Source: Streptomyces sp. FIT100
GTDB lineage: Bacteria; Actinomycetota; Actinomycetes; Streptomycetales; Streptomycetaceae
Direction: 5' to 3'
Length of the DNA: 64,000 bases
Assembly: GCF_024584805.1 (NCBI RefSeq)
Contig: NZ_CP075715.1
Location: 3,730,526 to 3,794,525, forward strand
Numbering within the stretch: the first letter of the stretch is position 1; each line of letters opens with the position of its first letter. The notes beneath the pieces were generated by a model that saw only the letters and a program-made list of their open reading frames with translations, was not told the DNA's origin and ran no database searches. The position numbers were made by a program, and so were the translations under genes. This document shows, in pieces, positions 1 through 11,141 of the stretch.

Positions 1-759
1 CCGCAGCGCCGCGATCCCCTCGGCGAGGTCCGCCGCCGAGCGGTCCTCGGCGAGCTGCTCGGGAGAGAGCGCGTGGACGAGACCGCCGTAGTCGAGTTCG
101 ACCAGGGAGCGCGGATGGAACTCTTCCAGCCACCTGCCCACATCCACCAGACCCTCGGTCAGCGGATTCTCGTCGACCGACTCCCGCAGCGTCCGCAGTC
201 CGCGCGCCAGCCTCCGCCTCGCCTGCACCATCGGCGTCCGGTAGCGCATCACGGGCGGCTCCCCGGGCACCTCGCCCGGCTCGTACTCGCGCTCCTCGTC
301 CGCGAAGAGCGTGAACCAGCGCACCGGCACCTGCCACACCGCCGACCTGATCCACGGTCTGGCGTCCGGGTTGCGCTCCCGCCACGCCTCGAAGTCCGCC
401 GCGGCCTGCCCGCGCACCACCGGCGGCAGCACGGCGTCCAGCACCGGCGGTGGCAGCAGCTCCGACAGCTCCTCCAGCGCCAGCCAGCCGCGCAGCCGGG
501 TGCGCCAGGGGCAGACGCAGACGACTCCGTCCACCTCCGTGACGAAGGCGTCGGGGCTCTCGTGGACCGGCACCGGCACCGGCGGGGTCGGCAGCAGGTC
601 CGCCAGCGACCGCCGCAGCTCGTCCTGGGCGGTGGCGACCCTGCCGCTGCGGGCGTAGCGCGCCCAGTGCCCGCGCTCCGGCTCGGGAAAGGCCGCCAGA
701 GGCTCGTACACCCGCAGGTAGGCGGCGTACGGGACGAGCACAGAAGTGACGGCCGGCAT
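1..759 (-). CDS. conserved hypothetical protein, 3' end cut by window edge
   Basis: The minus-strand frame is open from an ATG at 759 to the window edge, giving 253 codons without a stop. The protein starts MPAVTSVLVPYAAY and is rich in Arg, Glu and Trp; it has no signal peptide, membrane segment or catalytic motif that I can identify. It is transcribed away from vdh, so 760-915 is a divergent promoter region. In Streptomyces a gene like this sits between vdh and bldC (recalled, not searched). The function is unknown. Confidence 0.75.
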   Translation of the reverse strand, partial: MPAVTSVLVPYAAYLRVYEPLAAFPEPERGHWARYARSGRVATAQDELRRSLADLLPTPPVPVPVHESPDAFVTEVDGVVCVCPWRTRLRGWLALEELSELLPPPVLDAVLPPVVRGQAAADFEAWRERNPDARPWIRSAVWQVPVRWFTLFADEEREYEPGEVPGEPPVMRYRTPMVQARRRLARGLRTLRESVDENPLTEGLVDVGRWLEEFHPRSLVELDYGGLVHALSPEQLAEDRSAADLAEGIAALR

Positions 760-915
760 GTCGCAAATCCTTCCACGCGCATACTCCGGGAGGGGGTGAT
801 CCTCGGCACTGGGTCGGATCTACGCACCCGTAGGACTTACTCTCTTGCCCACCGGGTCCCTCCCCACCCGCAGGAGGGTCCTCAAATCGCCGCTTCTTAC
901 TTGGGAGTCACCACC

Positions 916-2007
916 GTGACCGATGTGACCGGCGCCCCTGTCGACGTACTGCACACCCTGTTCCACTCGGACCAGGGGGGCCACGAACAAGTCGTGCTGT
1001 GCCAGGACCGCGCCAGTGGCCTGAAGGCCGTCATCGCCATCCACTCGACCGCTCTGGGCCCGGCCCTCGGCGGCACGCGCTTCTACCCGTACGCCACCGA
1101 GGAAGCCGCCGTCGCCGACGCGCTGAACCTCTCGCGCGGGATGTCGTACAAGAACGCCATGGCCGGTCTCGACCACGGCGGCGGCAAGGCCGTGATCATC
1201 GGGGACCCGGAACTGATCAAGAGCGAGGAGCTGCTGCTGGCCTACGGCCGGTTCGTCGCCTCACTCGGCGGCCGGTACGTCACGGCCTGCGACGTCGGCA
1301 CCTACGTCGCCGACATGGACGTCGTGGCGCGCGAGAACAGGTGGACCACCGGCCGCTCCCCCGAGAACGGCGGCGCCGGCGACTCCTCCGTCCTCACCGC
1401 CTACGGCGTCTTCCAGGGCATGCGCGCCTCCGCCCAGCACGAGTGGGGCGACCCGACGCTGCGCGGCCGCAGGGTCGGTGTCGCGGGCGTCGGCAAGGTC
1501 GGCCACTACCTGGTCGAGCATCTGCTGGAGGACGGCGCCGAGGTCGTGATCACCGATGTGCGCGAGGAGTCGGTGCGCCGGATCACCGACAGGTTCCCGC
1601 AGGTCACCGTGGTCAGTGACACCGACGCGCTGATCCGCACCGAGGGCCTGGACATCTACGCCCCCTGCGCGCTCGGCGGTGCGCTCAACGACGAGACCGT
1701 GCCGGTGCTGACCGCCCGGATCGTCTGCGGCGCCGCCAACAACCAGCTCGCGCACCCGGGCGTCGAGAAGGACCTCGCCGACCGCCACATCCTCTACGCG
1801 CCGGACTACGTCGTGAACGCGGGCGGTGTGATCCAGGTCGCCGACGAGCTGCACGGCTTCGACTTCGACCGGTGCAAGGCCAAGGCGGCGAAGATCTTCG
1901 ACACCACGCTCGAAATATTCGCGCGTGCGAAGGCAGACGGCATTCCGCCGGCCGCTGCGGCCGACCGGATCGCCGAGCAGCGGATGGCCGAGGCGCGGCG
2001 CCGCTAG
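916..2007 (+). CDS. vdh: valine (branched-chain amino acid) dehydrogenase
   Basis: This 363-residue enzyme of the Glu/Leu/Phe/Val dehydrogenase family catalyses NAD-dependent oxidative deamination of valine to 2-oxoisovalerate, which supplies branched acyl precursors in Streptomyces. The N-terminal substrate domain carries the glycine-rich signature ALGGTRFYP and the catalytic-lysine segment GLDHGGGKAVI. The Rossmann domain has GVAGVGKVGHYL, and CGAANNQLA follows. The GTG at 916 was chosen because GGAG lies 9 nt upstream and translation begins VTDVTGAPVDVLHTLFHSD as in known Vdh proteins. The frame is open further upstream, but that part is antisense to the divergent gene. A TTG at 901 is possible but less likely. 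Confidence 0.95.
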   Translation: MTDVTGAPVDVLHTLFHSDQGGHEQVVLCQDRASGLKAVIAIHSTALGPALGGTRFYPYATEEAAVADALNLSRGMSYKNAMAGLDHGGGKAVIIGDPELIKSEELLLAYGRFVASLGGRYVTACDVGTYVADMDVVARENRWTTGRSPENGGAGDSSVLTAYGVFQGMRASAQHEWGDPTLRGRRVGVAGVGKVGHYLVEHLLEDGAEVVITDVREESVRRITDRFPQVTVVSDTDALIRTEGLDIYAPCALGGALNDETVPVLTARIVCGAANNQLAHPGVEKDLADRHILYAPDYVVNAGGVIQVADELHGFDFDRCKAKAAKIFDTTLEIFARAKADGIPPAAAADRIAEQRMAEARRR

Positions 2008-2346
2008 CGGACGCCGCCGCCCGGGCACCCGTCCGGGCAGGCCACGGGCCGGCCGTCGCCGACCGGGGAGGGTCATGCCGACCGGGGAGGGTCATGGAGA
2101 CAAGACTCACCCCGGTCGGCGAGCCGCCCGCCAAGAAGAGGTTAAAATCGCGGTTGACCAGCGAGGACAGGGCACCTCGCCGGTTCTGCGAGGTGGCACG
2201 TGATGCGGGCGGCGTACCGTATGGCCGCGGAAGCAGGTACCGTTGAAGCTCTACGGACCGGTCTCTTCGAGGAGAGCCCGTTCCGAATCATGAACGCGTG
2301 TCAAGACTCTGGGGCCGTCGAGCCCCGTCACCGAGGGGGTCGAGCC

Positions 2347-2610
2347 ATGGGGCGCGGCCGGGCCAAGGCCAAGCAGACGAAGGTCGCCCGCCAGCTGAAG
2401 TACAACAGCGGCGGGACTGACCTGTCGCGTCTGGCCAACGAGCTGGGCGCATCGACTTCGAGTCCGATTTCGAGCCAGCCGCCGAACGCTGAGCCGTTCG
2501 AGGATGACGAGGAAGACGACCCGTACGCCCGCTATGCGGAGCTGTACAACGATGACGAGGACGACGAGGGGGACGACGAGTCCTCGCCCTCGCAGCGTCG
2601 CGGCGCTTGA
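2347..2610 (+). CDS. DUF3073 small acidic protein
   Basis: This 87-residue protein has a basic start (MGRGRAKAKQTKVARQLKY), a TDLSRLANELG segment and a very acidic C-terminal tail (EDDEEDDPYARYAELYNDDE). This is the DUF3073 architecture, a small cytoplasmic family conserved in actinobacteria with no established function. The frame is open from 2200, but the family start is the ATG at 2347, after GAGGGGGTCGAGCC. It lies downstream of vdh and converges on purM across a hairpin at 2625-2658. The bipolar charge suggests nucleic-acid or protein binding, which is only inference. Confidence 0.88.
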   Translation: MGRGRAKAKQTKVARQLKYNSGGTDLSRLANELGASTSSPISSQPPNAEPFEDDEEDDPYARYAELYNDDEDDEGDDESSPSQRRGA

Positions 2611-2624
2611 CGCCAGCACACGTC

Positions 2625-2658
2625 AACCCGGTCCAGGGCCTTGCCCCCGGACCGGGTT
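2625..2658. terminator. bidirectional intrinsic terminator between DUF3073 gene and purM
   Basis: A perfect 10-bp inverted repeat, AACCCGGTCC and GGACCGGGTT, is separated by 14 nt. It lies in the 74-nt gap between two convergent genes. There is no long U-tract, as is usual in streptomycetes. Confidence 0.65.
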
Positions 2659-2684
2659 CTGTGCTGTTCAGCTCGCGACAGCTC

Positions 2685-3749
2685 TCAATGTGAATACGTG
2701 CCCTGCATGCCGGCGCCGGTGGAGTGCTCGCCGCGCTCGATGACCTCGCCGGCCACCCAGGCGTCGACGCCACGGTCCGCGAGGGTCGTCAGTGCCACGT
2801 CGACCGACTCCTCCGGCACGACGGCGATCATGCCGACGCCCATGTTGAGGGTCTTCTCCAGCTCCAGCCGCTCGACCCCGCCGGCGCCGCCGACGACGTC
2901 GAAGACCGCGCCCGGGGCCCAGGTGGACCGGTCGACCACGGCATGCAGATGGTCCGGGACGACGCGGGCGAGGTTCGCCGCGAGTCCGCCGCCGGTGACG
3001 TGGCTGAAGGCGTGCACCTCGGTGGTGCGGGTCATCGCGAGGCAGTCCAGCGAGTAGATCTTGGTGGGCTCCAGCAGCTCCTCGCCGAGGGTGCGGCCGA
3101 ACTCCGGGACCTCCCGGTCCAGCGCCCAGCCGGCCCGCTCGAACACCACGTGGCGGACGAGCGAGTACCCGTTGGAGTGAAGGCCCGACGACGCCATGGC
3201 GATGACGGCGTCCCCCGTACGGATACGATCCGCGCCCAGCAGCCGGTCGGCCTCCACGACGCCCGTGCCGGCGCCGGCGACGTCGAAGTCGTCCGGTCCG
3301 AGGAGCCCCGGGTGCTCGGCCGTCTCGCCGCCGACGAGGGCGGTGCCGGCCAGGACGCAGCCCTCGGCGATGCCCTTGACGATGGCGGCGACGCGCTCCG
3401 GGTGGACCTTGCCGACGCAGATGTAGTCGGTCATGAAGAGCGGCTCGGCACCGCACACGACGATGTCGTCCATGACCATCGCCACGAGGTCGTGGCCGAT
3501 CGTGTCGTACACGCCCATCTGGCGGGCGATGTCGACCTTCGTGCCGACTCCGTCGGTGGCCGAGGCGAGCAGCGGGCGCTCGTACCGCTTGAGGGCGGAG
3601 GCGTCGAAGAGTCCGGCGAAGCCGCCGAGGCCGCCGAGGACCTCGGGCCGCTGGGTCTTCTTCACCCACTCCTTCATGAGTTCGACGGCGCGGTCTCCCG
3701 CCTCGATGTCGACGCCCGCTGCCGCGTAGGAAGCACCTGTCTCAGACAT
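2685..3749 (-). CDS. purM: phosphoribosylformylglycinamidine cyclo-ligase (AIR synthetase)
   Basis: The 354-residue protein performs the ATP-dependent ring closure of FGAM to AIR, step 5 of purine synthesis, in the cytoplasm. It begins MSETGASYAAAGVDIEAGDRA, the usual PurM N-terminus. ATDGVGTKVDIA is the metal and ATP-binding loop, followed by GHDLVAMVMDDI, VGGETAEHPG and SSGLHSNGYSL; the C-terminal half has SHVTGGGLAANLARV. Length matches the family. It follows purF on the same strand with a 36-nt gap, so the two should share a transcript. Confidence 0.97.
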   Translation of the reverse strand: MSETGASYAAAGVDIEAGDRAVELMKEWVKKTQRPEVLGGLGGFAGLFDASALKRYERPLLASATDGVGTKVDIARQMGVYDTIGHDLVAMVMDDIVVCGAEPLFMTDYICVGKVHPERVAAIVKGIAEGCVLAGTALVGGETAEHPGLLGPDDFDVAGAGTGVVEADRLLGADRIRTGDAVIAMASSGLHSNGYSLVRHVVFERAGWALDREVPEFGRTLGEELLEPTKIYSLDCLAMTRTTEVHAFSHVTGGGLAANLARVVPDHLHAVVDRSTWAPGAVFDVVGGAGGVERLELEKTLNMGVGMIAVVPEESVDVALTTLADRGVDAWVAGEVIERGEHSTGAGMQGTYSH

Positions 3750-3785
3750 TGCCTGGGATCTTTCGGTTGGAATGACGGGGCTTGA

Positions 3786-5303
3786 TCACGGACGACGGAG
3801 CGCGTCGGCGGCGTCGGCGCCGCCCGCCAGCTCGGTCTCCAGAAGCTGCTTGCCGAGGAGCTCCGGGTCGGGCAGCTCCATCGGGTACTCGCCGTCGAAG
3901 CAGGCGCGGCAGAGGTTCGGCTTGTCGATGGCCGTGGCCTCGATCATGCCGTCGATGGAGATGTACGCGAGGGAGTCGGCGCCGAGCGAGGTGCCGATCT
4001 CGTCGATCGTCATGCCGTTGGCGATGAGCTCGGCGCGGGTCGCGAAATCTATGCCGAAGAAGCAGGGCCACTTGACCGGCGGGGACGAGATCCGGATGTG
4101 GACCTCGGCGGCCCCGGCCTCGCGGAGCATCCGGACGAGGGCGCGCTGGGTGTTGCCGCGGACGATCGAGTCGTCGACGACCACGAGGCGCTTGCCCTTG
4201 ATGACTTCCTTGAGGGGGTTCAGCTTGAGGCGGATGCCGAGCTGGCGGATGGTCTGCGAGGGCTGGATGAAGGTCCGGCCCACATAGGCGTTCTTGACCA
4301 GGCCCGCGCCGTAGGGGATGCCTGACGCCTCCGCGTAGCCGATGGCGGCGGGGGTGCCGGACTCCGGCGTCGCTATGACGAGATCGGCCTCGGCGGGGGC
4401 TTCCTTCGCCAGGCGGCGGCCCATCTCCACACGGGAGAGGTAGACGTTGCGGCCGGCGATGTCGGTGTCGGGGCGGGCGAGGTACACGTACTCGAACACA
4501 CAGCCCTTGGGCTTCGCTTCTGCGAATCGGGAGGTGCGGAGTCCGTTCTCGTCGATCGCGATGAGCTCACCCGGCTCGATCTCGCGGACGAAGCTGGCGC
4601 CGCAGATGTCGAGGGCGGCGGTCTCGGAGGCGATCACCCAGCCGCGCTCCAGCCGGCCGAGGACCAGCGGGCGGATGCCCTGCGGGTCGCGGGCGGCGTA
4701 GAGGGTGTGCTCGTCCATGAAGACCAGCGAGAAGGCGCCCATGACCTCGGGGAGGACCTTGGTGGCCGCTTCCTCGATGGTGAGGGGCTTTCCGTCGTCG
4801 TCGGTCTGCCCGGCGAGCAGCGCGGTGACGAGATCGGTGTCGTTGGTGGCGGCGACCTGGGTGGCGCGGCCGTTCTCCTTGGGGAGGTCGGCGACCATCG
4901 CGGCGAGCTGGGCGGTGTTGACCAGGTTGCCGTTGTGGCCGAGCGCGATGGAGCCGTTGGCGGTCGCCCGGAAGGTCGGCTGCGCGTTCTCCCACACGGA
5001 GGCTCCGGTGGTCGAGTAGCGGGCGTGACCGACCGCGATATGACCCTTGAGGGAGCCGAGTGAGGTCTCGTCGAAGACCTGGGAGACCAGTCCCATGTCC
5101 TTGAAGACGAGGATCTGGGAGCCGTTGCTGACCGCGATACCCGCGGATTCCTGGCCCCGGTGTTGGAGGGCGTAGAGCCCGAAGTACGTGAGCTTGGCGA
5201 CCTCTTCGCCCGGAGCCCAGACACCGAAGACGCCGCAAGCGTCCTGGGGGCCCTTCTCACCGGGGAGCAGGTCGTGGTTGAGTCGTCCGTCACCACGTGG
5301 CAC
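3786..5303 (-). CDS. purF: amidophosphoribosyltransferase
   Basis: The 505-residue enzyme makes phosphoribosylamine from PRPP and glutamine, the committed first step of purine synthesis. After a short propeptide (MPRGDGRLNHDLLPGEKGPQDA) comes the nucleophile Cys in CGVFGVWAP, so it is the processed class-II glutaminase type. The glutaminase domain shows LQHRGQESAGIA and GHARYSTTG. The phosphoribosyltransferase domain has the PRPP loop VVVDDSIVRGNT. CFFGIDF and CRACFDGEYP near the end fit the Fe-S-type PurF cysteines. It is the first gene of the purF-purM unit; its promoter must lie in 5304-5549. Confidence 0.97.
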   Translation of the reverse strand: MPRGDGRLNHDLLPGEKGPQDACGVFGVWAPGEEVAKLTYFGLYALQHRGQESAGIAVSNGSQILVFKDMGLVSQVFDETSLGSLKGHIAVGHARYSTTGASVWENAQPTFRATANGSIALGHNGNLVNTAQLAAMVADLPKENGRATQVAATNDTDLVTALLAGQTDDDGKPLTIEEAATKVLPEVMGAFSLVFMDEHTLYAARDPQGIRPLVLGRLERGWVIASETAALDICGASFVREIEPGELIAIDENGLRTSRFAEAKPKGCVFEYVYLARPDTDIAGRNVYLSRVEMGRRLAKEAPAEADLVIATPESGTPAAIGYAEASGIPYGAGLVKNAYVGRTFIQPSQTIRQLGIRLKLNPLKEVIKGKRLVVVDDSIVRGNTQRALVRMLREAGAAEVHIRISSPPVKWPCFFGIDFATRAELIANGMTIDEIGTSLGADSLAYISIDGMIEATAIDKPNLCRACFDGEYPMELPDPELLGKQLLETELAGGADAADALRRP

Positions 5304-5503
5304 GGCACCGAGTGTAGGCGAGATCGACCACTGGTCCGAATTGGGGACGGGCCACGGGCGGGATTGATGCGGTCGGATGTTCGCACAAAAGCCGCGTAAT
5401 GAAGCCTTTGGGGGGTCGTACGGGTCGGTACAGGACGTCCGGAGGCGTGCCGCACATCACTCTCCGCACTGTCCCCGCGGGCCCTTCCCGCCCGGACCTG
5501 CCG

Positions 5504-5565
5504 GTCGATGGGCGCCGGTCAGGACGCCGTCGCCGTCGATGGGCGCCGGTCAGGACGCCGTCGCC
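5504..5565. repeat. perfect 31-bp tandem duplication at the 3' end of the META-protein gene
   Basis: Bases 5504-5534 and 5535-5565 are identical. The second copy contains the stop codon (5550-5552) and last codons of the upstream minus-strand gene, and the first copy lies just beyond the stop. Otherwise 5304-5549 holds no gene; it is the purF leader region. Confidence 0.9.
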
Positions 5566-6374
5566 GCCAGGCCCTTGCCGCCGTCCGCGGTGAGGGACAG
5601 CCCGCGATGCCGCACCTCGTACGCCACCGTGCCCTGAAGGACGCTTGTCAGCTGCCGCTCCAGGGTCATCTCCGGGCCCGCGCACATGCGCCGCGTCGTG
5701 GCCAGCCGGCCGAAGGTGATCGTCTTGGCGGACTCCGAGACCGTCGCCGTACCGGTGAAGGTGTTGCAGCCGAGGCTGCCGCGTACGGAGCCGTCCTTGC
5801 CGACGACGAAGTGCGCCTTCTTCTCCGTGCCGGCCGGGAGCGAGGCCGCCGTGTCGCCCGTGACGAGTGAGGTGACGGTCCACTCGGTGCCCACCAGCGG
5901 GGCGGCGTTCTCCTCGGTCAGGGCGATCGAGTCACCGTTCGTGGCGGTCAGGGTGAGGCTTCCGTCCGTCAGCTTCGCCTTGAGCTTGCCGGCGAACGCC
6001 TTGCTCATGGCCTTCTCGAAGGCCGCGAGCTCCTCCGGGCAGCCGATCTCGGTCATCTGGCCCTGGCCGACGGTGATCGTGTCGCCCTCGACGCTGACGT
6101 CCGCGCCGAAGTGGTTGCAGCCGTAGTTGCCCGACGCCCGGCCCTTGGTGTCGATCTCGACGTGGGCATTCTCGGGGGCTTCCGTCCGCTTCCCGTCGAC
6201 GGTGACGCTGTCGACGCTCCAGTGGACACCGGCGACGGGGAGGGCGGGCCCCACGGAACCGCCCGCGCTGCCCGAGCCCGCGCCGGGGCCCGAGCCGGAC
6301 TCCGTGCCGCAGGCGGTCAGCGTGAGGACGGCGGTGACGGCGGCAGCGGCGGGGACGATCAGCTTGGTTCGCAT
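5550..6374 (-). CDS. META-domain lipoprotein
   Basis: The 274-residue protein begins with a lipoprotein signal, MRTKLIVPAAAAVTAVLTL, ending in the lipobox LTAC with Cys22 as the lipidation site. A Gly/Ser-rich linker follows. Two META (HslJ-like) repeats come next: GVHWSVDSVTV...GNYGCNHFGADV (about 48-140) and GTEWTVTSLV...GSLGCNTFTGT (about 160-265). Each ends with a conserved Cys segment (TEIGCPEEL, TRRMCAGPE). META proteins are cell-envelope proteins of poorly defined function. It is upstream of purF on the same strand, but the 246-nt gap argues against co-regulation. Confidence 0.88.
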   Translation of the reverse strand: MRTKLIVPAAAAVTAVLTLTACGTESGSGPGAGSGSAGGSVGPALPVAGVHWSVDSVTVDGKRTEAPENAHVEIDTKGRASGNYGCNHFGADVSVEGDTITVGQGQMTEIGCPEELAAFEKAMSKAFAGKLKAKLTDGSLTLTATNGDSIALTEENAAPLVGTEWTVTSLVTGDTAASLPAGTEKKAHFVVGKDGSVRGSLGCNTFTGTATVSESAKTITFGRLATTRRMCAGPEMTLERQLTSVLQGTVAYEVRHRGLSLTADGGKGLAATAS

Positions 6375-6437
6375 GCCGGTGTGACGGTGCGGACGGGACT
6401 CCGGTTCCAGGTCCCGCGCGCCGGGCGCCCGGCTCCC

Positions 6438-7241
6438 TCAGCCCAGCAGCGGCAGCAGACCCGACAGATCCGCCCGCTCCCCGCTCGCACTGACCTGCGC
6501 CGCGTCGAGCGCCTCGGCCCAGCCCGTACGCCCCGTCGCGAGCCGGACCCAGGTCAGCGGGTCGGTCTCGACGACGTTCGGCGGGGTGCCGCGGGTGTGC
6601 CGGGGTCCCTCGACGCACTGCACCACGGCGTACGGCGGGATCCGCACCTCCACCGAGCCGCCGGGCGCCTTCACGGCGAGGGCGTCGGCCAGCAGGCGTA
6701 CGCAGGCGGCGAGCGCCTGCCGGTCGTACGGCACGGCGAGCCCGGGGACGGCGGTGTTCAGGTCGTCGGTGTGGACGACGAGCTCGACCGTGCGCGTGAC
6801 CAGGTGGTCGCCGAGCCGCATCGCGCCCATCCGGGCCTGCACCAGCCGATCGTCGGACGCGGCGGCCAGGGCGGCGGCGAGCTCGCTCGCCGTCCGCTCG
6901 TACAGCACGCCGAGGTCCCTGGTCGCCTCGGCGAGCGCGTGTGTGTCCTCGTTGATCGCGTCCGCAAGCCCCGCCGTCGTGAACGGCCAGTCCAGCAGGG
7001 CGACCTCCACCGCCTGCGGCTCGGGCAGCGCGACCTTCCGCGCCACCGCGCCCACGTTCAGCGTGATGTGCGCGGCCAGCTCCCGCACCGTCCAGTCGCC
7101 CAGCCCGGTGGGCAGCGCCAGCTGCTCGGGCGTCAGCGTCCCGACCGCGTCCTGTACGTGGCCGAACTGCGCGAGCACAGCGGCCCTGATCCTGGCGGAG
7201 TCGTAGCTGCGGGCGCGGGTGCGCTTCCTGGCCGGTGGCAT
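6438..7241 (-). CDS. maleylpyruvate isomerase N-terminal / sterol-carrier family protein
   Basis: The 267-residue protein has an N-terminal DinB-like four-helix fold seen in mycothiol-dependent enzymes: LGDWTVRELAAHITLNVGAV (about 45-65) and RLGDHLVTRTVELVVHTDDL with a metal-type His-x-x-Asp. A C-terminal SCP-like domain includes PGGSVEVRIPPYAVVQCVEG. The mycothiol S-transferase/isomerase family is the best call; substrate is unknown. It is transcribed divergently from the NTF2-like gene, with 146 nt between them. Nothing links it functionally to the purine genes. Confidence 0.82.
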   Translation of the reverse strand: MPPARKRTRARSYDSARIRAAVLAQFGHVQDAVGTLTPEQLALPTGLGDWTVRELAAHITLNVGAVARKVALPEPQAVEVALLDWPFTTAGLADAINEDTHALAEATRDLGVLYERTASELAAALAAASDDRLVQARMGAMRLGDHLVTRTVELVVHTDDLNTAVPGLAVPYDRQALAACVRLLADALAVKAPGGSVEVRIPPYAVVQCVEGPRHTRGTPPNVVETDPLTWVRLATGRTGWAEALDAAQVSASGERADLSGLLPLLG

Positions 7242-7387
7242 GGGGCGAGGCTAGCCTCCCCCGGAGCTCTCGACAGGGAGATACCCCCATCCGCCTGGCA
7301 GGGGGCTCGGACCCGGCGGAGGATGGAGGAAGCGTGACGAGCAGCGGCACGACGCGGCACCACCTGCACGAAAGGCGTGAGGCGATC

Positions 7388-7795
7388 ATGGCTGAGCACC
7401 CGGACAGCGCCCTCGTCCACCGGGTCTACGAAGCGTTCGGCAAAGGCGACAGGGACGCCCTCGCGTCGATGATGACGGCGGACGTCGTCCACCATGTCCC
7501 CGGGGACAACCCGGTCTCCGGGCACCACAAGGGCCGCGACGCGGTACTGGAGCTGTTCGGGAAGGTCTCCGAGCTGACCCGCGGCAGCTACCGGGCCGAC
7601 CTCAGGGCGGTCGCCGCCGACGGCCGCGGCCACGTCATGGCCTTCCACCGGGCCTTCGCCGAGTGCGGCGACCGCGGGATCGAGATGAACAACGGGCTGT
7701 TCTTCACCGTCGTCGGCGGCAAGATCAGCGACATCGACGAGTGCGTCGAGGACATCGACGAGGTGGACGCGTTCTGGAACGCCGCGGCGGCCTGA
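7388..7795 (+). CDS. SnoaL/NTF2-like domain protein
   Basis: This 135-residue single-domain protein has the alpha-plus-beta cone pattern of SnoaL-like polyketide cyclases and ketosteroid-isomerase relatives: VHRVYEAFGKGDRDALASMM at the start, VVHHVPGDNPVSGHHKGRDAV, and VVGGKISDIDEC near the end. The ATG at 7388 was chosen over upstream in-frame codons because GAGG precedes it and homology begins here. Such proteins are often small-molecule-binding or isomerase enzymes; the substrate cannot be told. It converges on purL across a strong hairpin. Confidence 0.82.
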   Translation: MAEHPDSALVHRVYEAFGKGDRDALASMMTADVVHHVPGDNPVSGHHKGRDAVLELFGKVSELTRGSYRADLRAVAADGRGHVMAFHRAFAECGDRGIEMNNGLFFTVVGGKISDIDECVEDIDEVDAFWNAAAA

Positions 7796-7826
7796 GCCCG
7801 GCCCCGAGCCCGCCCTCGTACGACGC

Positions 7827-7863
7827 ACCGCGGCCCCGCTCCCTGGAGGAGCGGGGCCGCGGT
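7827..7863. terminator. bidirectional terminator, NTF2-like gene / purL
   Basis: A perfect 16-bp stem (ACCGCGGCCCCGCTCC and its complement at 7848-7863) encloses a 5-nt loop between two convergent genes. Confidence 0.85.
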
Positions 7864-7883
7864 GAACGCCAGTCGGGCGGGCG

Positions 7884-10133
<2,250 letters not shown>

Positions 10134-10218
10134 GCTCGGTCGCTCCTTCGCGTGATGGTGGTGCTGTCGTCGCCGACGGGGCGCTCGGTCGCTCTCTCGG
10201 CTGTTCCGGCGTCGAGAG

Positions 10219-10899
10219 TCATGAGGCGACCAGCTTCTTGATGACCGAGGTGAAGAACCCGAGGCCGTCGGTGCCGCCGGTGCCGATCAGCGGCTCCACG
10301 GCGTGCTCGGGGTGCGGCATCAGGCCGACGACGTTGCCGGCGGCGTTGGTGATGCCCGCGATGTCACGCAGCGAGCCGTTCGGGTTGCCGTCCAGGTAGC
10401 GGAAGGCGACCCGGCCCTCCGCCTCCAGCTGGTCGAGGACGTGCTCGTCCGCGACGTAGCGGCCGTCCATGTTCTTCAGCGGGACGCAGATCTCCTGGCC
10501 CTGCGCGTAGTCGGAGGTCCAGGCGGTCTCCGCGTTCTCCACCCGCAGCTTCTGGTCGCGGCAGATGAAGTGCAGGTGGTTGTTGCGCAGCATCGCGCCG
10601 GGCAGCAGATGGGCCTCGGTGAGGACCTGGAAGCCATTGCAGATACCGAGGACCGGAAGTCCGGCCCTGGCCTGCTCGATGATCGTTTCCATCACCGGCG
10701 AGAAGCGGGAGATGGCGCCCGCCCGCAGATAGTCGCCGTAGGAGAAGCCGCCCGCGAGGACCACCGCGTCGACCTGCTTGAGGTCCTTGTCGCGGTGCCA
10801 CAGCGAAACGGGCTCCGCGCCCGCGATGCGGACCGCGCGCAGGGCGTCCTGGTCGTCGAGCGTCCCAGGAAACGTGACGACTCCGATGCGGGAGGTCAC
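10219..10899 (-). CDS. purQ: phosphoribosylformylglycinamidine synthase glutaminase subunit PurQ
   Basis: The 226-residue class-I glutamine amidotransferase supplies ammonia to PurL. The oxyanion region is VLAGGFSYGDYLRAGAI, the nucleophile Cys lies in PVLGICNGFQVLTEA, and the His-x-Glu of the triad is in GLMPHPEHAVEPL. Its ATG overlaps the purS stop by 4 nt (ATGA), a classic translational coupling that keeps PurS and PurQ balanced. Confidence 0.97.
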   Translation of the reverse strand: MTSRIGVVTFPGTLDDQDALRAVRIAGAEPVSLWHRDKDLKQVDAVVLAGGFSYGDYLRAGAISRFSPVMETIIEQARAGLPVLGICNGFQVLTEAHLLPGAMLRNNHLHFICRDQKLRVENAETAWTSDYAQGQEICVPLKNMDGRYVADEHVLDQLEAEGRVAFRYLDGNPNGSLRDIAGITNAAGNVVGLMPHPEHAVEPLIGTGGTDGLGFFTSVIKKLVAS

Positions 10900-11141
10900 G
10901 ACTCCACCTTTACGACGAAGTCCTCGATGACGGTGTTGGCGAGGAACGTTTCGGCCATCTCATGGATACGGGCGAGGGCGGCCTCGTCGACCGGCCCCTC
11001 CACCTCGAGCTCGAAACGCTTTCCCTGACGGACGTCCGCGATCCCCTCGAAGCCGAGGCGGGGCAGTGCGCGCTGCACCGCCTGTCCCTGCGGGTCGAGG
11101 ATCTCCGGCTTGAGCATGACGTCGACTACGACGCGTGCCAC
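10896..11141 (-). CDS. purS: phosphoribosylformylglycinamidine synthase subunit PurS
   Basis: The 81-residue PurS forms a small dimer that bridges PurL and PurQ in the FGAM synthase complex. The sequence VARVVVDVMLKPEILDPQG...ALPRLGFEGIADVRQGKRFE is the full PurS family pattern. The GTG at 11141 is preceded by GGGAG at 5-nt spacing and gives the usual length; a longer open frame to 11324 is not needed. It is the first gene of purSQL. Confidence 0.93.
   Translation of the reverse strand: MARVVVDVMLKPEILDPQGQAVQRALPRLGFEGIADVRQGKRFELEVEGPVDEAALARIHEMAETFLANTVIEDFVVKVES

Noticed and set aside
73..915. N-terminal extension of the valine dehydrogenase frame (644-codon frame)
   Set aside because: The extra 281 codons are Arg/Pro/His-rich antisense translation of the leftward gene at 1-759; homology to Vdh starts at 916 with a good ribosome site.
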